Shown here piece by piece: positions 26,106-35,217 of a stretch of DNA of 64,000 nucleotides. A model generated the notes under the pieces. It was not told where the DNA came from and ran no database searches. It worked only from the letters and a program-made list of their open reading frames with translations. The translations under genes were made by a program, and so were the position numbers. Position 1 is the stretch's first letter, and the number at the start of each line of letters is the position of its first letter. Source of the stretch: an uncultured Oribacterium sp. (GTDB lineage: Bacteria; Bacillota; Clostridia; Lachnospirales; Lachnospiraceae). The DNA lies in contig CAMKKZ010000012.1 in the NCBI GenBank assembly GCA_946413525.1, positions 1-64,000 of the forward strand, read 5' to 3'.

Positions 26106-27521
26106 ATGAGGTACGAAACGACTTACAGGCTGGAGGACTTTATTCTCGGTTTAAGCTGGGAGGGTCTTCCGGGAGTTGTCAGGGAGAGGATCAAAGGCTG
26201 TTTGCTTGACCTTCTGGGCGCGCTGATCACGGGAAGCAGGAGCAGCCAGTTTGAGGCGGGTCGAAGGCTCGCCGCGAAGCTTTACGGCTATGGGAGCATC
26301 CCGGTGCCAGGCTGTAAGGAGAGGTTTGGCTTTATGGGCGCGTCAACGGCCATGGGGCATTCCTCCAATGCCTACGACATCGATGACGGACACAACCTGC
26401 TGCGGGCGCATCCGGGAACGGCGGTTGTGGGTCCCGTGCTTGCTGCGGCTTACGAAAAAAATGTTTCCAGGAATGAATTTCTCCTTGCGCTGCTCGCTGC
26501 ATACGAAACCACCATACGTTCTGGGCTTGCTATCATGGAGCATTATTCAAACCCCCATTCCTCCGGCACGTTCGGCCCGGCCGGCATTGCCGCGGGAGTA
26601 GGGCGAATCTATGGCTTTTCGAGGCAGGCTTTGAATAATTGTATTTCAATTGCCGAATTCCATGCGCCGTTGGTGGATGGCTCGCGCAGCGTTTCGTACC
26701 CATCAATGAATAAGGACGGGGTGGCCTTTGGGGCAATGACGGGCGCTTTGGCTATTGAAGAGCATTTGGCAGGTTTCCGGGGAAATAAAAATCTTCTCGA
26801 GTCTGATCGTTACAGTCATTACCTTGACGACCTTGGGAAGCATTACATGGTAATGGATCTCTATTTCAAGCCATATACATGCTGCCGCTGGGCACATCCC
26901 GCAATTGATGCCTGCCTGAGCCTTCTGGATAGAGAGGTTTCCATGGCCGGAAAGGAAAGCAATGAGGACGGAGAGGCAGGCAGAAGGGGAGATTGCCCGC
27001 AATCTAAAAGAGGTCTTCGTCCGGAAGATATTGAGAAGGTGGTGATTGAAACTTTTCTGCAGGCTACCAGGCTTTCCAGGGTCATTCCGAAAAATACGGA
27101 TGAAGCGCAGTACAATATTGCCTATCCGGTGGCAGCCGCCCTGGTGTATGGGGATTTCGGTATTGCCCAGTGCCATGAATCGAGGATTCCGGACAAAAGG
27201 GTCGTTAACATGATGCGGAGGCTTGAATTCAGGGAGGATCCCGAATTGAGCGCGCAGTTTCCGGCCCGGCGCGTATGCAGGGCTGTTATAACGGCAAAGG
27301 ATGGAAGTATATACCGCTCGGATGACTGGGAACCCCGTGGAGAGGCTGCGGAACAGATTGGTTTTGAATGGCTGCAATCCAAGTTTCACAGGATTACCGC
27401 GCCGGTTTTTTCGGAAAAAGGCAGGGAAAAGGTGATTTCCATGGTCAGGGCCGAGGAGGATTACCCTGTAAGGGAACTTCTGGAAGAAATCAACCGGGAG
27501 GAATATTGGACAGGTATATGA
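26106..27521 (+). CDS. MmgE/PrpD family protein
   Basis: 471 residues. Family blocks seen: LDLLGALITGSRS, GHSSNAYDIDDGHNLL with RAHPGTAVVGPVLAA (~residues 80-115), the SGTFGPAGIAAGVGRIYG block, and YFKPYTCCRWAHPAIDACL. Members include 2-methylcitrate dehydratase, cis-aconitate decarboxylase and iminodisuccinate epimerase, so reactions vary and I do not assign one. A hydrophilic insert (~280-300: SNEDGEAGRRGDCPQSKRG) lies before the DIEKVVIET strand. AGGGA precedes the ATG; 78 nt after the AlaDH-like gene. With it, the product probably processes the substrate of the ABC importer. Confidence 0.82.
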   Translation: MRYETTYRLEDFILGLSWEGLPGVVRERIKGCLLDLLGALITGSRSSQFEAGRRLAAKLYGYGSIPVPGCKERFGFMGASTAMGHSSNAYDIDDGHNLLRAHPGTAVVGPVLAAAYEKNVSRNEFLLALLAAYETTIRSGLAIMEHYSNPHSSGTFGPAGIAAGVGRIYGFSRQALNNCISIAEFHAPLVDGSRSVSYPSMNKDGVAFGAMTGALAIEEHLAGFRGNKNLLESDRYSHYLDDLGKHYMVMDLYFKPYTCCRWAHPAIDACLSLLDREVSMAGKESNEDGEAGRRGDCPQSKRGLRPEDIEKVVIETFLQATRLSRVIPKNTDEAQYNIAYPVAAALVYGDFGIAQCHESRIPDKRVVNMMRRLEFREDPELSAQFPARRVCRAVITAKDGSIYRSDDWEPRGEAAEQIGFEWLQSKFHRITAPVFSEKGREKVISMVRAEEDYPVRELLEEINREEYWTGI

Positions 27522-27636
27522 GCTTCATTACATGATCCATCCGACATTAACAATTCCTATCTGGGGAACGTTGGTGATCAGATATAGGAACTTCATTTCA
27601 GTATGCCGACATCCTTTGGAAAAGTGGGGCAGGATA

Positions 27637-27999
27637 ATGGGAGAGGACAGAGAAAGCGTGCCGAAGAGGAAAAGGGTGCGCCAATTGCGGAAGAGGGGGA
27701 TCGATGATCGCTCCCTCTCCTTCGCACAGAATGATTTGGAAGGGCGGAGCCTTTTGCCGGGGAGGCGGAGGCTTCCGCAGGTGGAGGACAGGCTGGATGC
27801 CGTGCTTTCTATTATTTCGCTGACCTTGGGCTTTGCAATGACCTTGGGTCTCTTTTTTTATTTTTCCGGAAAAGGAGCCGGGGGCATATTGGCGCTCCTG
27901 GCTTTTTTGGGGATAATGCTGTGCGGAATAATTGACATCATTCGAAGGAAGAAGTCTGGAGGAAAGAATTCGAGGGAAGAAGTTCAGAGGAAGGATTGA
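27637..27999 (+). CDS. Small two-helix membrane protein, unknown
   Basis: An open frame runs from 27532; the ATG at 27637 (MGEDRESVPKRKRVRQL) is preferred because upstream residues look non-coding, although its ribosome binding site (GGGGCAGG) is weak. The product is very basic at both ends with two adjacent hydrophobic segments (AVLSIISLTLGFAMTLGLFF, then GGILALLAFLGIMLCGIIDI). No known family. Follows the PrpD-type gene by 115 nt. Confidence 0.5.
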   Translation: MGEDRESVPKRKRVRQLRKRGIDDRSLSFAQNDLEGRSLLPGRRRLPQVEDRLDAVLSIISLTLGFAMTLGLFFYFSGKGAGGILALLAFLGIMLCGIIDIIRRKKSGGKNSREEVQRKD

Positions 28000-28426
28000 G
28001 CATTTTGCTCTGAAATGTAAGTATTGGCCTTGACCCGCAGGCGGGTCGAGGCTAGCCGCCCGGCGACTGAGGGCAATGCCTTGACCCGCGAGCGGGTCGA
28101 GGCTAGCCGCCCGGCGACTGAGGGACGGAGAAAATGTTTGTCACTTTGATGCTCTGGGACTGCCATATAAAGTCAAAACAAGTAAATGATGAGTGAATGG
28201 TACCCGAATTTTTGTGTTTCATCAGAGTTTGTCCAAGCTATTCTTGAAAAAGCAATGTATATTTGATATGATTTATACAGATAAGCGTAGAGCATTAATG
28301 AGTATAAATGATAATGATTACAGTATTTTGGAGTGGCAAAAACGCCAATTCAAAATTCGTTAACTATATATTCCCATCCGTGTCGGCATCAGGGACGGTT
28401 GGTAATGTACCCGGGAGGAAAGAGGC
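28000..28426 (+). repeat. 51-bp tandem duplication and leader of the histidine kinase
   Basis: CCTTGACCCGC...GAGGG is present twice (28028-28073 and 28079-28124), period 51 bp with two differences; each copy contains TTGACCCGC/GCGGGTCGA and GGCTAGCC palindromes. Beyond it is an AT-rich promoter region (28244-28272). No gene. Confidence 0.85.
28244..28272 (+). promoter_or_regulatory. Promoter of the hybrid histidine kinase
   Basis: TTGAAA (28244-28249), 17-nt spacer, TATGAT (28267-28272): a good sigma-A type promoter about 150 nt before the kinase start. Confidence 0.65.
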
Positions 28427-31400
28427 GTGCAAAAAGAAGGGAAAAACAACTTTGTCATGTATGCGGCAGTCATGGGCATCGTGATTATCGTTATCGTTTT
28501 GGTTATAGGCACTTTCTGGACGGGACGCAGGGCCGGGGAGGATACGGAGGAGGCAGTCCGAAATGTCAGCTTGTTTTACCTGGACGAGTTGGCCGGGCGC
28601 AGGGAGCAGGTTCTCAATTCGAGGATGAAGGATTATTTCAATGATATGGGAATCGCCCTTGGAATGATGGAGAAGGAAGACCTTGAAAGCATGGAGGCGT
28701 TGCAGGCGTATCAGGCGAAGATGAAACAGCTTTACAGCCTGGAACGCTTTGCCTTCGTGGATGAGGATGGCCTGATTTATACATCAACCGGTACCCGCAG
28801 GGATATTGATCAGTATGATTTTGATCACAAGACAATTACAGGCCCACATATCTCCGTGAAATATCATGAGGACGGGGCAAAAAAGGTTGTCTTTGCCATG
28901 CCTGTGGACCGTCTTCCGTTTGATGGGAAATATCTGACGGTCTGTTTCATGGAAATGGACATGAGCCGTCTGCTCGAGGGTATTGCAATGCAGCAGGAAG
29001 GCAACACGACCACCTTCTGCAACATGTATTCGAAAGAGGGCTTGGCGCTGACAAATATCGTGCTGGGCGGGCTTTCCAGCGAGAAGAATATCCTTGGCGC
29101 CATGAAGAGGGCCGATTTTGAAAACGGCTATTCGCTGGATGGCCTGAAGAAGGATTTCCTGGAAGGCAGGGAGGGGTTCGTTTCTTTTACATATAATAAT
29201 ATTCAGGAAACGCTGTATTATGTTCCGGTCCGGGGCACGGACTGGATGCTGACCTACCTTATCCGTGAGAGCATGATCAGCAATCAGATTTCCAATATAT
29301 CCAATGGCATTATCCGGAGGAACACGATGCAGACCGTAATGACGGCCTGCATGCTCCTTTTGATGTTCCTGTTTATGATCGTCCAGATGAGGAAGGCCAG
29401 CCGTATAAATCTGGAGAAGGAGGTTTCCGAGGCGGAAAACCGGGTGAGGCAGCAGGAGCTTGAGGAACAGTTGGCCATGCAGGAGGAGCTTCTGGCGCAG
29501 GAGAAACGGCGCGTACAGCAGGATTCCATGATCACGGCTCTGGCATCGGATTACCGCAGCGTATATTATGTGAATCTTGACAAGGATGAGGGCATCTGTT
29601 ATCGGAACGCTCATCAGCAGGATAACGCGATTGCTGAGGGCGAGCATTTCTGTTTCAGCTCCTTTTTCCGTAACTATGCGGAAAAATATGTCGGGGAGGA
29701 CTACAGGAAGGCTTTCCTGGATTTTATTGAGCCGGATACCATACGCAAAAAGCTACAGGACGGGGGTATTATTGCCTGTCGCTACCTTCTGCAAAAGGAA
29801 GGGAAGGAGAGTTATGAGATGCTCCGGATGGCTGGCGTGCGTCATGCCGAGGACCGGTCGGATCACCTGATCCACGCCATCGGAATCGGCTTTACGGATA
29901 TTGACGCTGAAATGCGGGATTCCATGGCAAAAAATCAGGCCTTGAACGATGCCCTTCGCGCATCGGAGGAGGCCAACAAGGCGAAGACGGTCTTCCTGTC
30001 AAATATGAGCCATGAGATAAGGACGCCGATGAACGCGATCATCGGGCTGGACAGCCTGGCCCTGCATGAAAAGGAAATCTCCCCAAAGGTGAAGGATTAT
30101 CTGGAGAAAATCGGAAGCTCCGCCCAGCACCTTTTGGGGCTGATTAATGATATTCTCGACATGTCCCGGATCGAGTCGGGAAGGATCAGTATACGGAACG
30201 AGGAATTCGCTTTCTTCAAGCTGATCGAGCAGATCAACACCCTGTTCAGCGGGCAGTGTGCGGAAAAGGGTCTGGAGTATAACTGTAGAATTAATGGTGA
30301 GCTGGATGATTACTATATCGGGGACGATACGAAGATTAAGCAGGTATTGATAAATATCCTGGGTAATGCGGTCAAGTTTACGCCATCCGGCGGCTCCGTT
30401 GATTTTGTGGTAGAGAAGACGGCGACGTATGAAAACAGATCCACGCTCTGCTTCATTATCCGGGACGACGGCATCGGGATGAGCAGCGATTTCCTGCCGA
30501 AGCTTTTTGATACCTTCAGCCAGGAGGATTCGATGGCGGCCAACAAATACGGGAGTTCCGGGCTGGGCATGGCCATTACGAAGAATATCGTGGAAATGAT
30601 GAACGGCAGGATCGAGGTGGAGAGCAAGAAGGGACTCGGAACCACCTTCCAGGTATATATAACGCTCCTTCATTCAGAAAGGAGGTCTGACAACGAGGGG
30701 GATGTGGAGATCCGTCCTCAGGAGATGTCTGTTCTGGTCATTGACGATGATCCAATTGCCTGTGAACACGCGAAGCTCGTGCTGGAAAAGGTTGGTATTG
30801 CTTCGGAGGCCGCGTTGTCCGGACGGGATGCTGTAGAGATGGTACGTCTCCGTCACGCGCGACAGGATGCGTATAACCTGATCATCGTGGACTGGAAAAT
30901 GCCGGACATGGACGGAGTGGAGACGACGCGTCAGATCCGATCAATTATTGGTAATGAATCCGCAATCATCATACTGACGGCGTATAACTGGGATGATGTG
31001 CTGGAAGAAGCGATTCAGGCGGGAGTGGACAGCTTCATCTCGAAGCCGCTATTTTCCGGGAGCCTGCTGGACGAGCTGAAGAGCGCGCTGCGCAGGAAGA
31101 ACAGCTCGATGGCAAAGGCCGTGAAGCTGGCTGATCTGAACGGGCGGAGGATCTTGCTGGCGGAGGATGTTGAAATTAACGCTCAGATTATTATGAACAT
31201 TCTGGAAATGAAGGGCATGGTGACGGAGCATGCGGAGAACGGAAGGATCGCCGTGTCCATGTTCGCGTCGCGTCCGGTAGGCTATTATGACGCAATCCTT
31301 ATGGACATGCGCATGCCGGAGATGAACGGGCTGGAGGCTACGGAAGCTATCCGCGACATGGACAGGCCGGACGCCAAAACGATGCCGATCATCGCCCTTA

Positions 31401-31522
31401 CCGCCAATGCCTTTGATGAGGATGTGCAGCGCAGTCTTCAGGCCGGATTGAACGCCCATCTGAGCAAGCCTGTGCAGCCTGATGTGATTTTTGAGACGCT
31501 GGGGAAATTGATTCATGATTAA
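28427..31522 (+). CDS. Membrane hybrid sensor histidine kinase with two receiver domains
   Basis: GTG start after GGGAGGA. Domains in order: membrane helix (~8-28), extracellular sensor of ~265 residues (Cache-like by size), second helix (~298-316), coiled coil, a PAS-sized segment, HisKA with SNMSHEIRTPMNAIIG (His ~529), HATPase with KQVLINILGNAVKFT and DDGIGMS, receiver 1 (VLVIDDDPIACEH; Asp in IVDWKMPDMDG), receiver 2 (RILLAEDVEINAQ; Asp in ILMDMRMPEMNG). No terminal HPt domain and no adjacent DNA-binding regulator, so the output partner is elsewhere or signalling ends in the receivers. This domain plan is common in Lachnospiraceae. Ligand unknown. Confidence 0.92.
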   Translation: MQKEGKNNFVMYAAVMGIVIIVIVLVIGTFWTGRRAGEDTEEAVRNVSLFYLDELAGRREQVLNSRMKDYFNDMGIALGMMEKEDLESMEALQAYQAKMKQLYSLERFAFVDEDGLIYTSTGTRRDIDQYDFDHKTITGPHISVKYHEDGAKKVVFAMPVDRLPFDGKYLTVCFMEMDMSRLLEGIAMQQEGNTTTFCNMYSKEGLALTNIVLGGLSSEKNILGAMKRADFENGYSLDGLKKDFLEGREGFVSFTYNNIQETLYYVPVRGTDWMLTYLIRESMISNQISNISNGIIRRNTMQTVMTACMLLLMFLFMIVQMRKASRINLEKEVSEAENRVRQQELEEQLAMQEELLAQEKRRVQQDSMITALASDYRSVYYVNLDKDEGICYRNAHQQDNAIAEGEHFCFSSFFRNYAEKYVGEDYRKAFLDFIEPDTIRKKLQDGGIIACRYLLQKEGKESYEMLRMAGVRHAEDRSDHLIHAIGIGFTDIDAEMRDSMAKNQALNDALRASEEANKAKTVFLSNMSHEIRTPMNAIIGLDSLALHEKEISPKVKDYLEKIGSSAQHLLGLINDILDMSRIESGRISIRNEEFAFFKLIEQINTLFSGQCAEKGLEYNCRINGELDDYYIGDDTKIKQVLINILGNAVKFTPSGGSVDFVVEKTATYENRSTLCFIIRDDGIGMSSDFLPKLFDTFSQEDSMAANKYGSSGLGMAITKNIVEMMNGRIEVESKKGLGTTFQVYITLLHSERRSDNEGDVEIRPQEMSVLVIDDDPIACEHAKLVLEKVGIASEAALSGRDAVEMVRLRHARQDAYNLIIVDWKMPDMDGVETTRQIRSIIGNESAIIILTAYNWDDVLEEAIQAGVDSFISKPLFSGSLLDELKSALRRKNSSMAKAVKLADLNGRRILLAEDVEINAQIIMNILEMKGMVTEHAENGRIAVSMFASRPVGYYDAILMDMRMPEMNGLEATEAIRDMDRPDAKTMPIIALTANAFDEDVQRSLQAGLNAHLSKPVQPDVIFETLGKLIHD

Positions 31523-31620
31523 AAGAGCCGCGATGTCTCGTCCTTTGACTTGATGCCGCATTGCTTTGCCATAAAATCAGAGTGCCAAAAGCCGCTTTGA
31601 TTGGAGAGAGGGGCAGGAAA

Positions 31621-33483
31621 GTGGAAATTGCTGAGATTGGCCGCCTTGCGGAATTGTCATTGCCTGGCGGGCGCAGGATCTGGAGATTGCTTTGCGGCTT
31701 CTTTGCTTTGCTGGTCCTTCTTTTTGTCGGCTTTTATGTGAACCGGTACATAAGGATTGAAGGGCTGTATATGGATGATCTGTATATGTGGTCCTGCTAT
31801 GGTGAGCAGCCGTATCTCCAGTTCGCCTTCCCGTTCCGGACATCCACCCGCTTCCGTCCCGTCTATTGGAGCCTGACGTATCTTGAGATGATGGTTGTGA
31901 GGAACCATCCCTCCCTTTTTGTTCCGGTCAACATTTTGCTTAATATAGGAGTTGCTTTCACAATTTATCTTTTTTCAAGAAAGCTTTCCGGGGAGAACGA
32001 GGCGGTCGCCCTTATCTGTGGATGCCTGTATCTTGCCTCCCACTTCTCCTATTATCAGATTGGGCAGGCTCTGGGGCTTCTGGAAACCATGTCTTTATGG
32101 ATGGCGCTGCGGATCTTATGGCTGCTGTATGATTTCATATCCGGTGGATCCGACCGACTTTTTTATCAGGCAAACCTTTGGTATTTTCTCCTTGCCTTCA
32201 GCCATGAGCGCTTTATCGGGCTTTTGCCTCTGTTTTACGTAGCTGTTTTTTTCCAGCACCTTGTTGTGAAAGAGCGGAAAATCGGCAGGACGGAGCGGGC
32301 CAGGCATGCCGGCAGGGCCAGACGGGTTAATGAGGGTCTTATGAATAGGCTTGTTTTGCCTGCCCTGAATTTTGCGTTGATTTTTGCCATACGGAAAATC
32401 ATGATTGGCAGCGCGATTCCGGCGGGTACGGGCGGGACGGAAGTGACAGAGACCTTTTCCCTTCCGCAGGCAATGGGATTCGCGTGCGAGCAGGTGGCCT
32501 ATCTGTTTTCCCTGAACCCGGGGCCTGAGCACCTTTCCGGCATTACGTGGGAGGATGTGGCTCCAAATATCAGGATGCTTGTCTGTCTTTCCTGGATTCC
32601 ACTTTTTCTTATCGTTTTTTCCTATTTTTACCTGAGCCTTTTGCCGCGGCGTTCGGAACAGGGGAAAAAGGGTGAAGGGAATAAGTCCGTGAATTCAGGG
32701 GATACAAAGAGGGATTCCGCTGCCAAAGGCTCTGTCCGGGCCAGACGTGCTGCCTGTGCGGGAAATAAATGGGGAGAGTCCCGTTTCCTAGGTCATAATG
32801 TGCTTTTCCTTTCTTTTATTGCTCTTTGCATTGGCTGCTCCTCCGTAACGATTAGGGTCGAGATGCGCTGGATTTATGTGAGCTATGCCGCCGCGCTTTT
32901 GTATCTTTCCTATATGATTTCCGTTACGGCACACCTTTCCGGGGAATATTTTTCCCGGAAAATGTATATACGTGCAGAAAGGGGGGGCTCTGAAAATGGC
33001 GGGCAGGGCGGAGGAAGGAGAATTATCCCGCTGTCGGGGCGGCGTGAGCGAAAGGCCTGGGGCCGGAGGCTGTCCAGGCGTTTTGCCTGGATTCTGACGA
33101 TTTTTTTTCTCGCTTACGCAGCTCTTGTGCTGCCTGTTGAAAAGTATTACCGCAGCCATTATGGGAATATTTATTTTTGGGAAAACCAGCAGAGGATGAA
33201 TTCCCTGGCGGAGGAAACGGTTCTGAAATACGGGATTGGGGAGGTTTTGGGGCGCCAGGTTTATATTCTGGAAAACAAGTATGGAATGAGCGATTTCTAC
33301 GGAGATACCTTTTTCAAGGTTTACGACCCGGAAAAGACCGGACAGGGCACCAGAATTCATTTTATTCAGGATGTTTCGGAGCTTTTGCCTGGTTCGGGGC
33401 CGGAAAATACGATCATCCTCCGGGAGGTTCCCGAAAAGAAAGGTTATCAGGATGTCACGGAAGAAATCTTTGGAATCGGATAA
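31621..33483 (+). CDS. Polytopic membrane protein, GT-C glycosyltransferase-like
   Basis: About nine to eleven hydrophobic segments. The first extracytoplasmic loop has YMDDLYMWSCYG, an acidic pair where GT-C enzymes keep their catalytic Asp, followed by RFRPVYWSLTYLEM. Two hydrophilic inserts of low complexity interrupt the membrane part (nt ~32655-32775 and ~32970-33075). GTG at 31621 is preferred over TTG at 31561 because AGAGGGG lies just before it. It overlaps the next gene by 32 nt. Probably transfers sugars or modifies surface polymers; no donor or acceptor can be inferred. Confidence 0.6.
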   Translation: MEIAEIGRLAELSLPGGRRIWRLLCGFFALLVLLFVGFYVNRYIRIEGLYMDDLYMWSCYGEQPYLQFAFPFRTSTRFRPVYWSLTYLEMMVVRNHPSLFVPVNILLNIGVAFTIYLFSRKLSGENEAVALICGCLYLASHFSYYQIGQALGLLETMSLWMALRILWLLYDFISGGSDRLFYQANLWYFLLAFSHERFIGLLPLFYVAVFFQHLVVKERKIGRTERARHAGRARRVNEGLMNRLVLPALNFALIFAIRKIMIGSAIPAGTGGTEVTETFSLPQAMGFACEQVAYLFSLNPGPEHLSGITWEDVAPNIRMLVCLSWIPLFLIVFSYFYLSLLPRRSEQGKKGEGNKSVNSGDTKRDSAAKGSVRARRAACAGNKWGESRFLGHNVLFLSFIALCIGCSSVTIRVEMRWIYVSYAAALLYLSYMISVTAHLSGEYFSRKMYIRAERGGSENGGQGGGRRIIPLSGRRERKAWGRRLSRRFAWILTIFFLAYAALVLPVEKYYRSHYGNIYFWENQQRMNSLAEETVLKYGIGEVLGRQVYILENKYGMSDFYGDTFFKVYDPEKTGQGTRIHFIQDVSELLPGSGPENTIILREVPEKKGYQDVTEEIFGIG

Positions 33484-35053
33484 AAGGCAGCCGGCGGGGC
33501 GTTCCATCGCGTTCCCGCCTGCTGTCTTGTTTTGTTTTTCCGCCGTGCTGACGGGCCTTCTTTTTTCTTTCTTCCTCATCTGGTATGTCAAAAACGGCTC
33601 CGCGGATGTGGCGTATTCCGACTACATACGCATTATCAATTCCTACCTGCCGGACGCGCTTGATCCGGGAAAGTTTTTTGTCCCGGATATCCTGACCAGG
33701 ATTCCGCTCACCTATTTTTGCAGATGGCTGAATATGCGCTTTTTTTCTTACAGCCTGAGCTTTGACCGGTTGCTCGGCATACTAGGGCTGACCCTTTCAC
33801 TGATCCCCATAGCGGCTTATGTCAGGAGGAGGGGCATGGGGATTCTGCCCCTTGTTTCCCTTTGCGTCGTGCTTTTCAGCCTGAACAAATGGGAAATGCT
33901 TCTGAATGGTTCCGGCTATGCCCATTTTCTGTCTTTTGCGCTATTCTACTGGCATTTCCTGCTTCTTGACGTCAGAAGAGGAAAAGACAGGAGCAGGTGG
34001 GAAAGAATTGTATGCCTTATGATTCCCTTTCTCTGCCTTCTTACGGCGGGTCCTTATGTGGCGGTATACCTTTGCTGCGTCATGCTGTGGAACATTTGGG
34101 AAATATGGAATGCCGGGAAGGCGGCTTTGTCAGAGGGAAGGGGAATGGAGGTGCTCGCGGCCCTTGCGGCGCTTCTTCTGTATCTTCTGAGCAACCATTT
34201 TGCTGTTTATGAATATGCCGGGGTTTTCGATATCTCTCTGTTTGATCTTTTCAAAGAGCGTCCCGGCTTTGCTCCGGGCTTCCTTTTGAATGGACTGGCC
34301 TCGATGTTGCTGGGAGGGGAGATCCTTGACGGAATATTGGCCCGTTTTGGAGATGATGGCCGCTTATTGGTGTATGCCATGGGATTATTGGTTTCCTTGA
34401 TGTATGCTGTTTCTATCTTCCTCTTTGTCCGGAAAGGGCTTTTCCGGCAGGCCGCGTTCCCCTTTCTTCTTGTACTCTATGGTCTCGGTAGCCACTTCAT
34501 TGTTTTTCTATCCAGGTACACTTTTTTGAGAGAAAGCTATGCATGGCAAAGCCGTTATGCCCTGCAGTATCAAAGCGGCATCCTTGGCATCCTGCTGATC
34601 CTTTGGGAGTTGTTCAGAAGAGAGCCGATTTGCCCTGCAAGCGGCTCGACAGGTCAGAATCCAGAGCAGCTAAAACCTGCACTGGCAGATGAACCGATTT
34701 GCCCTGCAGATGGTTTGACAGGTCAGAATCCAGATCGGCCAAAACCCGCTTTGACAGATGAAGAGAAAGGAGATATGCCGAAACGGTGCCCGACATTGAT
34801 TGGGAGGCTCGCTGCCGCGGGCGCCATAGGCATTATCCTGCTTGGAAACATATATACCTCTTTGGAAGAGATCAGAAAAATGCCTTACAGAGAGGAAAGG
34901 TACGAGGCTATGGCGGAGGCAGCCATAAGGCTGGAGGATTACGCCGATGAAGAACTGGAAGGGATATTTGAATACCGGCATGGCGGCGAGCGCATACGGA
35001 GGGCCTTCGGCATACTAAAAGAAAACAGGCTGAATGTTTATAAAGGTATGTGA
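33452..35053 (+). CDS. Polytopic membrane protein, GT-C-like, with in-frame 69-bp repeats
   Basis: ATG at 33452 with AAAGG 8 nt upstream, inside the end of the previous gene. About ten hydrophobic segments; the first outside loop has SADVAYSDYIRIINSYLPDA, resembling the acidic loop of GT-C proteins and of the upstream gene, so the two may be distant paralogues working together. Near the C-terminus two 23-residue units (PICPASGSTGQNPEQ..., PICPADGLTGQNPDR...) are inserted between helices; see the repeat at 34625. Ends in a short amphipathic tail. Function inferred only from fold-level resemblance. Confidence 0.6.
   Translation: MSRKKSLESDKRQPAGRSIAFPPAVLFCFSAVLTGLLFSFFLIWYVKNGSADVAYSDYIRIINSYLPDALDPGKFFVPDILTRIPLTYFCRWLNMRFFSYSLSFDRLLGILGLTLSLIPIAAYVRRRGMGILPLVSLCVVLFSLNKWEMLLNGSGYAHFLSFALFYWHFLLLDVRRGKDRSRWERIVCLMIPFLCLLTAGPYVAVYLCCVMLWNIWEIWNAGKAALSEGRGMEVLAALAALLLYLLSNHFAVYEYAGVFDISLFDLFKERPGFAPGFLLNGLASMLLGGEILDGILARFGDDGRLLVYAMGLLVSLMYAVSIFLFVRKGLFRQAAFPFLLVLYGLGSHFIVFLSRYTFLRESYAWQSRYALQYQSGILGILLILWELFRREPICPASGSTGQNPEQLKPALADEPICPADGLTGQNPDRPKPALTDEEKGDMPKRCPTLIGRLAAAGAIGIILLGNIYTSLEEIRKMPYREERYEAMAEAAIRLEDYADEELEGIFEYRHGGERIRRAFGILKENRLNVYKGM
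34625..34762 (+). repeat. 69-bp intragenic repeat, two copies
   Basis: Units 34625-34693 and 34694-34762, each beginning CCGATTTGCCCTGCA and containing GGTCAGAATCCAGA. They are translated as 23 residues each in the GT-C-like protein. The same unit, reverse-complemented and again in a two-copy 69-bp array, lies in the neighbouring gene at about 35401-35511. Confidence 0.88.
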
Positions 35054-35077
35054 AGCGCAATTTTGACAATTGCTTTC

Positions 35078-35106
35078 TTGGAACGTTTTGGATGATATGC
35101 TATAAT
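35078..35106 (+). promoter_or_regulatory. Promoter of the SGNH hydrolase gene
   Basis: TTGGAA (35078-35083), 17-nt spacer, TATAAT (35101-35106), 111 nt before the start codon. Confidence 0.65.
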
Positions 35107-35217
35107 AAAATGGATTTTTGCTCAAACAAAAGTGAATTTTTGGGATTTTAAAAGCGCAAATCATGAAACTGCTGAAAATGCTGAATATAATGAAATAACA
35201 GAAATGATGGGGATACA

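Noticed and set aside
33371-33451. Upstream start for the second GT-C-like protein
   Set aside because: The extra 27 residues are another frame of the preceding gene; a ribosome binding site sits before the ATG at 33452.
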